Of a DNA stretch of 64,000 nucleotides, positions 57,274-64,000 are shown piece by piece. The translations under genes were made by a program, and so were the position numbers. The notes beneath the pieces were generated by a model that did not search any database, was not told the origin of the DNA, and saw only the letters and a list, made by a program, of their open reading frames with translations. The stretch comes from Bradyrhizobium algeriense (GTDB lineage: Bacteria; Pseudomonadota; Alphaproteobacteria; Rhizobiales; Xanthobacteraceae): assembly GCF_003062295.1 (NCBI RefSeq), contig NZ_PYCN01000004.1, positions 1 through 64,000 of the forward strand, written 5' to 3'. Each line of letters begins with the position of its first letter. The stretch's first letter is position 1.

Positions 57274-59619
57274 TCAGGCGATGGACCGTGAGGGGACCGG
57301 AACCAGCACGCTGTCCGGCGGACGGCGGCCGTGCGAGGCATTCAGCAACTGACGAACCCGCACCGCGGGCACCGGCGGGCTGAACAGATAGCCCTGGGCC
57401 TCGGTTACCGCACCATCGGCGCTGATCAACTCGAGCTGCTCGTTGGTCTCGATGCCCTCGACCACGACGGACATTCCGAGGTCGGCCGACAGCCGTGCCA
57501 CGCCGCGCAGCAGCGTCAGCGGCCGGTCGCTGTCGATCCCTTCCAGGAAGGAGCGGTCGATCTTGACCTTCTGCAATGGGAAGTTGTGCAGGTAGCTCAG
57601 GCTCGAATAGCCGGTGCCGAAATCGTCGAGCGAGATCCGCACGCCGAGCGAATGCAATTGCGACAGCACGTCGTGCGTCAGTTGCGTGTTACGCAGCAGC
57701 GAGGATTCGGTGATCTCGATTTCGAGCCGGTTGGCCTGTAGGCCGGAGACCTCAAGCGCGTAGCGGACTTCGCTCAGCACGTCGCGCTGATGGAATTGCT
57801 GCGGCGAGAAGTTGACCGCGACGCTGACGCCCTCGGGCCACTTCATGCATTCCATACAGGCCTTGCGCAGAATCCAGCGGCCGAGATCGACGATCAGGCC
57901 CATGTCCTCGGCGACCGGAATGATATCGGTCGGCGAGACCGTGCCGCGAACCGGATGATTCCAGCGCAGCAGCGCCTCGCAGGTGGATATCCGGCCCGAC
58001 TTGAGATTGACGAGCGGCTGGAAGAACAGCTCGAACTCCTCGTTGGCCAGCGCCTTGCGCAGGTCCAGTTCGAGGATGCGGCGGGATTCGACGACCTGCG
58101 CCATCTCTTCCCGGAAGAAGCAGAACGTGCCGCGGCCATCGGCCTTGGCGCGGTACAGCGCCATGTCGGCGTTCTTGAGCAGCGTGTCGGCGCTGACGCC
58201 GCGCGAGGTCATGGCGATGCCGACGCTGGCGCCGATCTCGACCAGATGATTGTCGATCTTGTAGCGCTCGCTCAGGCGATCTACGATGCGCCGGGCGAGA
58301 CCTGCGGCGTCATCGGCCGAATGGATGTTCTGCTGGAACACCACGAACTCGTCGCCGCCGAAGCGCGCCACGAAGTCCTCGGGCCGCAGCATCTCGCGCA
58401 ACCGTTCAGACACCGCGCACAGCAACTGGTCGCCGCAGGGATGGCCGAGCGTGTCGTTGACCTGCTTGAACTGGTCGAGGTCGACGAACAGCAGCGCCGA
58501 CAATTGTTCGGCGCCCTGCTGGACAGCCAGAAGCCGCCCGATCTCATCCCGGAAATTGACCCGGTTCGGCAGCGCCGTCAGTTCGTCGTAACGCGCCAGA
58601 TGACTGATCCGGGCTTCTGCATTGCGGCGTTCGGTAATATCTTCCAGCAGCACGACCGCGCCGCCGCCGGCCATCGGCTGGAAGGTCCACGACAGCGACC
58701 GATTTCTGGCGAAGTCGGGATCAGCGGTAACGACGCCCCTCGCCTGCGAATTCTCGATTTCATCGAGGATTATCTTGCCGCTCGCCGCCGAGATCGATCC
58801 GGCGCTGACACAGGCCGCGATGATGTCGGAAGCACTCGCGCCGCTTTGCACGAGACCGTCGGATAGCTCCATCATTTTGCTGAAACGATAGTTCATCACC
58901 GCAAGCCGGCCGTCGGCCCCAAACATACACAGACCATGCGGCATGTTGTTCAGCGCGGTATCGAACTGATCAGCCAGCGCCGCCTCGCGCTCGCGCGCGA
59001 CGTGTGCTCGAACGAAGATCCGCTGCAAGTCGGTCGAAATCTGCTTCAGCGCCAAAAAAAACACCGCGCTGACGATCGCCATTCCGATGTAATAGGGGGT
59101 GCCGCGAAGCGCCAGCGCAATCGCCGTCGGTCCGCAGGCGAGTGCAATCTGCACGTGGAATATCCACGGCCTTCCATAGGTCCGGCCCGCACCTCCAGCC
59201 ACGTACCCGGTGGTGACGGTCAGGCAAATCATGTGGGCCACAGCATCATCGCTGCCGAGCAGAGTCACCGTGCACCATAGCCCGAGCGCAACGGCATAGA
59301 TCATCGCCCCGATCTGATAGCGCACCTCCCAACGCGCGGCTTCATCGGCGGTCAGAGCGGATCTGCGGCTGCTGTAGCGGTGCATGTCGAGGGCGCGGGC
59401 GGTGCCGGACAGCACGAGAAAAGCAACGCATGGCCAGAGCAGGTCTTGTCCGGTCTTCACGGCGGTCATGGCCGCGGCAAAGGCAACCATCACCGCGCCC
59501 GCGAACAGCGGCGCGGGATTTTGGAAAAGCGAATCGATCAGCGCCGAGTAAGTTGACGGCGAGACCTTCTGATCCGGCTCTTCGGTTTGACTTGCAAGCT
59601 GCATTTTAGGGGCGCGCAT
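57274..59619 (-). CDS. Membrane PAS-GGDEF-EAL cyclic-di-GMP protein
   Basis: A 781-residue protein. Five or six transmembrane helices (about 35-190) form a membrane sensor, followed by a short coil, a PAS-like domain (about 215-330), GGDEF (421-425) with an intact RxxD inhibition site (RPED, 412-415), and EAL (548-550) with DDFGTGYSSL. Both catalytic motifs are complete, so it could both make and break c-di-GMP. It lies between tolB and the FeeM-like gene on the same strand, inside the tol-pal cluster, and may link envelope or division state to c-di-GMP. I keep the ATG at 59619; 59604 is also possible. Confidence 0.92.
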   Translation of the reverse strand: MRAPKMQLASQTEEPDQKVSPSTYSALIDSLFQNPAPLFAGAVMVAFAAAMTAVKTGQDLLWPCVAFLVLSGTARALDMHRYSSRRSALTADEAARWEVRYQIGAMIYAVALGLWCTVTLLGSDDAVAHMICLTVTTGYVAGGAGRTYGRPWIFHVQIALACGPTAIALALRGTPYYIGMAIVSAVFFLALKQISTDLQRIFVRAHVAREREAALADQFDTALNNMPHGLCMFGADGRLAVMNYRFSKMMELSDGLVQSGASASDIIAACVSAGSISAASGKIILDEIENSQARGVVTADPDFARNRSLSWTFQPMAGGGAVVLLEDITERRNAEARISHLARYDELTALPNRVNFRDEIGRLLAVQQGAEQLSALLFVDLDQFKQVNDTLGHPCGDQLLCAVSERLREMLRPEDFVARFGGDEFVVFQQNIHSADDAAGLARRIVDRLSERYKIDNHLVEIGASVGIAMTSRGVSADTLLKNADMALYRAKADGRGTFCFFREEMAQVVESRRILELDLRKALANEEFELFFQPLVNLKSGRISTCEALLRWNHPVRGTVSPTDIIPVAEDMGLIVDLGRWILRKACMECMKWPEGVSVAVNFSPQQFHQRDVLSEVRYALEVSGLQANRLEIEITESSLLRNTQLTHDVLSQLHSLGVRISLDDFGTGYSSLSYLHNFPLQKVKIDRSFLEGIDSDRPLTLLRGVARLSADLGMSVVVEGIETNEQLELISADGAVTEAQGYLFSPPVPAVRVRQLLNASHGRRPPDSVLVPVPSRSIA

Positions 59620-59761
59620 CCTATTCGGGTAGGTAGTTTTACCCGCTGCAGATGAAGTCTTTCTGAGGGAATATCGTTACCGAGACGTTGTTTTTTGCGG
59701 CGCACGACTAAAATATGCCCGAAAAATCAGTGGGCTAGGCAATGTTTGCCGGTTAACAGCT

Positions 59762-59777
59762 GGTCCCTTGCGGGACC
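59762..59777 (-). terminator. Short hairpin after tolB
   Basis: GGTCCC, loop TTGC on the plus strand, GGGACC forms a 6-bp stem just beyond the tolB stop codon. There is no T-run, so it is a weak candidate for the end of the tolQRAB transcript. Confidence 0.4.
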
Positions 59778-59785
59778 GGGTTCCA

Positions 59786-61150
59786 TTATGACAACAGCGG
59801 CGACCATGCCGGGTCGGAGGCAAAACCGGGCGTTGGTACCCGCAATTCGTTACGACCTGAGATATCGACCGTGTAGAGCGAGGGTCCGCCGCTGCCGCCG
59901 GGCTCGCGAAAGAACATCACGACCCGGCCGTTCGGCGCAAAGGTCGGCCCCTCATTGTGGAAGCCCGAGGTAAGGATCCGCTCGCCCGAACCGTCGGTCT
60001 TCATGATGCCGATCGCGAACTGCCCGCCGCCCTGCTTGGTAAAGGCGATGTAGTCGCCGCGCGGCGACCACACCGGCGTCGAATAGCTGCCCTCGCCGAA
60101 CGAGATGCGCTGCGCGCCGCCGCCGGTGGCCGGCATCACGTAGATCTGCGGCTTGCCGCCGCGATCGGATTCGAAACAGATGCGGGCGCCGTCGGGCGAA
60201 TAGGACGGCGAGGTGTCGATCGCCGGCGTGTCGGTCAGCCGCGTCGTCGATTTCGAGCGCAGATCCATCACGAACAGGTTCGAGTTGCCGCCCTGCTGCA
60301 GGCTCATGATGATGCGCTGGCCGTCCGGCGAGAACCGCGGCGAGAACGACATGCCGGGGAAGTTGCCGACGATCTCGCGCTGCCCGGTCTCGACGTTGAA
60401 CAGATAGACGCGCGGATCGCCCTGGCCGAATTCCATGTAGGTGATTTCCTGGGTCGACGGCGAGAACCGCGGCGTCAGCACCAGGTCGGAGCCCTTGGTC
60501 AGGTATCGGACGTTGGCGCCGTCCTGATCCATCAGCGCCAGCCGCTTGACGCGGCGCTCCTTCGCCCCGGTCTCGTCGACGAACACGACACGGCTATCGA
60601 AATAGCCCTTCTCGCCGGTCGTGCGTTCGTAGACCTGGTCGGAGATGATGTGCGCGATCCGCCGCCAGTATTCCGGCGAGGTCTGGAATTGCTGGCCGGC
60701 GAGCTGCTGCTGCTGATTGACATCCCAGAGACGGAATTCCGCTTTCAGGCGGCCGTCGCCCTGCCGCGTCATGCGGCCGGTGACCAGGAACTGCGCGCCG
60801 ATCTGCTTCCAGCTCTGGAATTGCGGCGCCTTGTCGCTATCGACGATACGCTCGATGAAGGCGGCCTGATCGATCGGCGCGAACAGCCCGCTGCGCTTGA
60901 GGTTGTTGGTGATGACCTGCGTCACACCGACGCCGACCTCGGCATCGCCGGGCGTGCCCGCCACGAAATTCGGGATCGCGATCGGGAGCGGAACGAACTC
61001 ACCTTCGGGAATGGGGATCCGCTTCGGCGCTTGCGCAAATGCGCTGCGAACCGGCGCGGCGGTGATCGTGCCAAGCGCGGCCATTCCAGAAATGATCTGC
61101 CGGCGGCTCAGGCGGAACGGCATGTTCGGCAATCCATCTTTGTCAGTCAT
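59786..61150 (-). CDS. tolB: Tol-Pal translocation protein TolB
   Basis: A 454-residue periplasmic beta-propeller protein that binds Pal and TolA. Residues 60-200 are the N-terminal domain ([20 protein letters not shown]), and the propeller repeats [31 protein letters not shown] follow. The signal peptide contains SRRQIISG, a twin-arginine-like motif, unlike the Sec signal of E. coli TolB. The ATG at 61150 is used; a start at 61123 (MPFRLSRRQ) would leave the signal intact. It is fourth in tolQ-tolR-tolA-tolB. Confidence 0.97.
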   Translation of the reverse strand: MTDKDGLPNMPFRLSRRQIISGMAALGTITAAPVRSAFAQAPKRIPIPEGEFVPLPIAIPNFVAGTPGDAEVGVGVTQVITNNLKRSGLFAPIDQAAFIERIVDSDKAPQFQSWKQIGAQFLVTGRMTRQGDGRLKAEFRLWDVNQQQQLAGQQFQTSPEYWRRIAHIISDQVYERTTGEKGYFDSRVVFVDETGAKERRVKRLALMDQDGANVRYLTKGSDLVLTPRFSPSTQEITYMEFGQGDPRVYLFNVETGQREIVGNFPGMSFSPRFSPDGQRIIMSLQQGGNSNLFVMDLRSKSTTRLTDTPAIDTSPSYSPDGARICFESDRGGKPQIYVMPATGGGAQRISFGEGSYSTPVWSPRGDYIAFTKQGGGQFAIGIMKTDGSGERILTSGFHNEGPTFAPNGRVVMFFREPGGSGGPSLYTVDISGRNELRVPTPGFASDPAWSPLLS

Positions 61151-61210
61151 CGCTTCAAACTTTGCTCATATCTGTCATTGCCAACGGGTGTCCGCTGCGT
61201 GACAAAACCG

Positions 61211-62149
61211 TTAGACTTTTTCCTTGAACACCGGCGCGAAATATTTCCATTCCTCGTAAAGGGCCGCCGGCAGCTTGTACGGCTGGCATTCGATGATCGC
61301 GCGCAACGCGCTCTCCTGATAGACGCGAAGGTAGGGGGTCGCCGGAGCGCTTTCCGGAATTGGCGAGCCTTCAAGGGTGCCGTCGCGCTTCAGACGAATG
61401 GCAAACGCGGCTTCAGGCTTCTGCGATTCGATTCCGCCATAGGGCTTCTTCCAGCATCGCTCGACCTGCTGCTTGAACATCGCGCCCCAGGTTGCGGAAT
61501 TGTCCGCAGCCGTGCCCTTCGCAAGGCCGAGCGCTGCGTTCGAATTCAGCGTGTCTCCGGTCGTGGCCTGACGCGACGGGTCACGCTTGTCGAGCAGGGC
61601 CGCGATCTGGTTCTGATCGAAGTGCCGTTCGACAATCCGCTTCTGCGGCTCCGGCGGCTTGGCCGCCTGCACCGGCTTCGGCGGCGGCTTCTTCTCTTCC
61701 TTCTTGATCGCCTCGGCGATCGGATCGGGCTTGACCGGCTCGGGCTTCTTCTCGACCGGCTTCGGCTCTTGCTTCGGCTCTTCCTTCGGCTTCTCGACGA
61801 CCTTCGGCGGGTCGGGTTTCTTCTCGACCGGCTTTTCCTCGGCCTTCGGCTGCGGCGGCGGTGCGGTCTCGGTCACAACCGGCGCCTTCTCGGTGATCTT
61901 GCCGACGGCATCGTCGACGGGCTTGGCTTCAGCGACCTTCTCGACCAGCGGCTTCGGGTTTTCCTTCTTGCCGGTCTTCATGCCGGCCATGACCTTGGCG
62001 AGCTCATTGGGCGAAATGACATCGACCGCGACCGAATCTTCCGGCTGCATTTCTAGGGCCCTGGTCGAGAACGACAGCATCACCCATCCCAGCACGAGGA
62101 CGTGCAGGGCAACCGATGCCAGGACCGTCTTGTCGACCTTGACCTTCAC
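61211..62149 (-). CDS. tolA: Tol-Pal inner-membrane linker TolA
   Basis: A 312-residue protein with one N-terminal transmembrane helix (about 10-28, LASVALHVLVLGWVMLSFS), a long Lys/Pro/Glu-rich domain (about 60-180) with many KPVEKKP-like repeats, and a globular C-terminus (about 215-312, AMFKQQVERCWKKPYGG) that reaches TolB and Pal. The transmembrane SHLH-like motif is changed to SVALHV, which keeps the His. It is 47 bases after tolR and 60 before tolB. Confidence 0.95.
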   Translation of the reverse strand: MKVKVDKTVLASVALHVLVLGWVMLSFSTRALEMQPEDSVAVDVISPNELAKVMAGMKTGKKENPKPLVEKVAEAKPVDDAVGKITEKAPVVTETAPPPQPKAEEKPVEKKPDPPKVVEKPKEEPKQEPKPVEKKPEPVKPDPIAEAIKKEEKKPPPKPVQAAKPPEPQKRIVERHFDQNQIAALLDKRDPSRQATTGDTLNSNAALGLAKGTAADNSATWGAMFKQQVERCWKKPYGGIESQKPEAAFAIRLKRDGTLEGSPIPESAPATPYLRVYQESALRAIIECQPYKLPAALYEEWKYFAPVFKEKV

Positions 62150-62196
62150 TTGAGCTTTCCCGCTCCCTCGTCAGCCGTCGCGTGCCGCTTCATGGC

Positions 62197-62670
62197 TCAT
62201 GAGCCCTGCTCTGGGATGATGACGATATTCGCCTTGAATCCCGCCGTCCTAATATACCCCAATAATTTCATCATATCCGTGTAACAGACGTCCTTGTCGC
62301 CGCGCAGGTATACCACGCTCTCGGCTTCCGACCGGGTCTCCCGGATCGCCTTGATCTTGGGCAGCAGGTCATTGGCCGAAATCAGCGTATCCCCGAGATA
62401 GAGCTCGACGTTCGAATTGCAGGCCCCGCCGGTGCGCTTGACAGAGAGCGTCAACGGCGGCGTGTTGGCCTGGATCTGCTTGCTGCCGCTGGCGACCGGC
62501 AGGTCGATATCGATGCTCGAGGTCATCAGCGGCGCCGCCACCATGAAGATGATGAGCAGCACCAGCATCACGTCGACCATCGGCGTGACGTTGATCTCCG
62601 CCATCACGGCGGCGCGACGCCGGCCGCGGCGTCCACCGCCACCGGACGAACCTGCCATGTTCATCGCCAT
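62197..62670 (-). CDS. tolR: Tol-Pal proton-channel protein TolR
   Basis: A 157-residue ExbD/TolR protein. One transmembrane helix (about 27-47) carries the essential Asp in NVTPMVDVMLVLLIIFMV, and the periplasmic domain ends in LLGYIRTAGFKANIVI. With TolQ it forms the proton-driven motor of the Tol system. A Gly/Arg-rich N-terminus (SSGGGGRRGRRR) precedes the helix. It is 37 bases after tolQ. Confidence 0.97.
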   Translation of the reverse strand: MAMNMAGSSGGGGRRGRRRAAVMAEINVTPMVDVMLVLLIIFMVAAPLMTSSIDIDLPVASGSKQIQANTPPLTLSVKRTGGACNSNVELYLGDTLISANDLLPKIKAIRETRSEAESVVYLRGDKDVCYTDMMKLLGYIRTAGFKANIVIIPEQGS

Positions 62671-62707
62671 GATCTTGATCTCACGATGCGCTCGTCATTT
62701 GCCGTCC

Positions 62708-63421
62708 TCACGCCCGCTCGTCGATCTGGCGGGACAGGATCGCGGAAAATTCGTCGGCGAAGCCTTCCAGCCGCTGCGCCTGCCGGTTCACCTCGGACGT
62801 GAACTTATTGTAGAAAATGGTCGCGGGGATGGCGGCGATGAGACCGATAGCGGTCGCAAACAGCGCTTCCGCAATGCCGGGCGCCACCACCGCGAGCGAA
62901 GTGTTTTTCGAGGCCGCGATCGACTGGAAGCTCGACATGATGCCCCAGACGGTTCCGAACAGGCCGACGAACGGTCCGGCCGAGCCGACGGTCGCCAGCA
63001 CCAGGAGCCGCCGTTCCAGCCGCTCGACCTCGCGGGCGATGGAGACATTCATCACCTTCTCGATCCGCATCTGCAGGCCGGCAAAGGAGCGTGTCTGGCT
63101 CTCGAACGAGCGCTTCCACTCGCGCATGGCCGCGACGAAACACGCCGCCATCGATTGCGTCGGTTTCGCTGACAACGCGCGGTAGAGTTCTTCGATCGAC
63201 TGCCCCGACCAGAACGCCTGCTCGAAACGGTCCATGGCGCGCTTGGTGCGGCCATAGAGGAAAATCTTGTCGATCGCGATGGCCCAGACCCAGACCGAAC
63301 AGGCCAACAGCCCCAGCATGACTGTTTTCACGACCCAATGGGCCTGCATGAACAGGGCGATCAGCGATACGTCGGCGGAGACCAACGGCAGGGCTGCCGG
63401 AGCCACGTCGGCGGGATTCAT
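62708..63421 (-). CDS. tolQ: Tol-Pal proton-channel protein TolQ
   Basis: A 237-residue MotA/TolQ/ExbB protein with three transmembrane helices (about 25-45, 135-158, 170-192). LVLATVGSAGPFVGLFGTVW and GIAEALFATAIGLIAAIPAT are the family signatures lining the proton path. I start at the ATG at 63421 (MNPADVAPAA) after GAGAGGA; the frame above it is non-coding leader. It is the first gene of tolQ-tolR-tolA-tolB in this window; ybgC and ruv genes, the usual upstream neighbours, would lie beyond the edge. Confidence 0.97.
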   Translation of the reverse strand: MNPADVAPAALPLVSADVSLIALFMQAHWVVKTVMLGLLACSVWVWAIAIDKIFLYGRTKRAMDRFEQAFWSGQSIEELYRALSAKPTQSMAACFVAAMREWKRSFESQTRSFAGLQMRIEKVMNVSIAREVERLERRLLVLATVGSAGPFVGLFGTVWGIMSSFQSIAASKNTSLAVVAPGIAEALFATAIGLIAAIPATIFYNKFTSEVNRQAQRLEGFADEFSAILSRQIDERA

Positions 63422-63642
63422 GAGCGGTATCCTCTCAACGCAAGTGTCCCTATTTCCTCCGGGAGCAAACGGCTGCCGGTACCACAGCCGCGCGTCGGGC
63501 GCGGCGATATGCGCCAGCGCGAGAGCCTCTCTAGGTGTCGCATGGGGGCCCGCCGAAAGCCGGGTATTTGCTTCCCCTGCCAACATGTCAAAACGAGGGC
63601 TGTCAGCGCGTCATTCCGTCCCTAACCAGACGCCAAGCTTGG

Positions 63643-63657
63643 TTAACTTTAGGTTAC
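63643..63657 (-). promoter_or_regulatory. Near-consensus CtrA box upstream of tolQ
   Basis: TTAA at 63643-63646 and TTAC at 63654-63657 are seven bases apart (CTTTAGG), one base off the consensus. It lies 222 bases before tolQ, farther than usual for a direct activator site. The 579-base stretch 63422-64000 otherwise holds no gene: only this motif and the inverted repeat that follows. Confidence 0.35.
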
Positions 63658-63811
63658 CAAAGGGAAATCCGGCTGCCGGAAATCGAGGCAGGCCGGGCGG
63701 TTACGGGGCTCGGGGTCCGGGTTCCATGCCCCCGAAAGTGGTGCCCGGCCGGTCGCCTCGCCCTTCGCGACGGCCGCTTTGCGGCCTCCGCCTTTCCGCG
63801 TCATGCAGTCC

Positions 63812-63892
63812 CGTAGGATGGGTGGAGCGCAGCGATACCCATCGCCACACACACCGACGTGATGGGTATCGCTTCGCTCCACCCATCCTACG
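63812..63892. repeat. REP-like inverted repeat with 31-bp arms
   Basis: Arms at 63812-63842 and 63862-63892 are reverse complements with one mismatch, built on CGTAGGATGGGTGGAGCG and GCGATACCCAT. The loop is about 19 bases (CGCCACACACACCGACGTG). It lies in the long gene-free end of the window, upstream of tolQ. Confidence 0.85.
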
Positions 63893-64000
63893 AAAAAACG
63901 ATTTCGCCTTCTCGCGGCGCATCGCGCCCGAGGTTGCTTGATAACTTCCCGCCCTCTTGTTCAGAGGGCGCAGGGAAGACCGGGTGCTCGCCGCACCCGC

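Overview
The window is GC-rich alphaproteobacterial chromosome, most likely from Bradyrhizobium or a close relative in the Nitrobacteraceae. Gene content supports this: a GapR (DUF2312) nucleoid protein, a three-subunit PntAA-PntAB-PntB transhydrogenase, an aa3-oxidase subunit IV peptide, DUF882 and L,D-transpeptidase wall proteins, and TTAA-N7-TTAA CtrA-type boxes. There is also a GAAC-N7-GAAC (alphaproteobacterial) LexA box, and many palindromic intergenic repeats of the kind common in bradyrhizobia. The assignment rests on reading alone; no database search was run.

Layout. 0-5 kb: the start of an IS5-like transposase, an ABC-F ATPase and a large PAS-GGDEF-EAL protein. 5-13 kb: an L-2-hydroxyglutarate oxidase-like enzyme, two DUF465 peptides around an interspersed repeat, two small proteins behind a LexA box, a diguanylate cyclase, purE-purK, an aquaporin, rpsU and a TPR lipoprotein. 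13-25 kb: a repetitive membrane-anchored protein, a cupin, a Ca2+/H+ antiporter, an alpha/beta hydrolase, the transhydrogenase genes, a Doc toxin with AbrB-type antitoxin, an intradiol dioxygenase, oligoendopeptidase F, a XRE regulator with a coupled partner, and a TerC protein. 25-37 kb: an NtrC-type regulator behind a CtrA box, two cell-wall enzymes, gapR, pyruvate kinase, OsmC, TetR and a GT87-like membrane protein.

37-50 kb is the most interesting part. nrdA-nrdB sits behind a cobalamin riboswitch. NrdB has the residues of a class Ic (Mn/Fe, tyrosine-free) enzyme in exact register with Chlamydia R2. Next come a ScfR-type regulator and a divergent thioesterase-prpD-prpC-prpB methylcitrate operon, then a second cobalamin riboswitch in front of metE. 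These loci give B12-independent routes around the three main B12 enzymes (NrdJ, methylmalonyl-CoA mutase, MetH), so I read the block as a B12-sparing island.

50-64 kb: ftsH, tilS, cpoB and pal, then (same strand, rising coordinates) a FeeM-like N-acyltransferase, a GGDEF-EAL protein, tolB, tolA, tolR and tolQ. The tol-pal cluster is split by the acyltransferase and c-di-GMP genes, and a decayed hydrolase lies between pal and cpoB.
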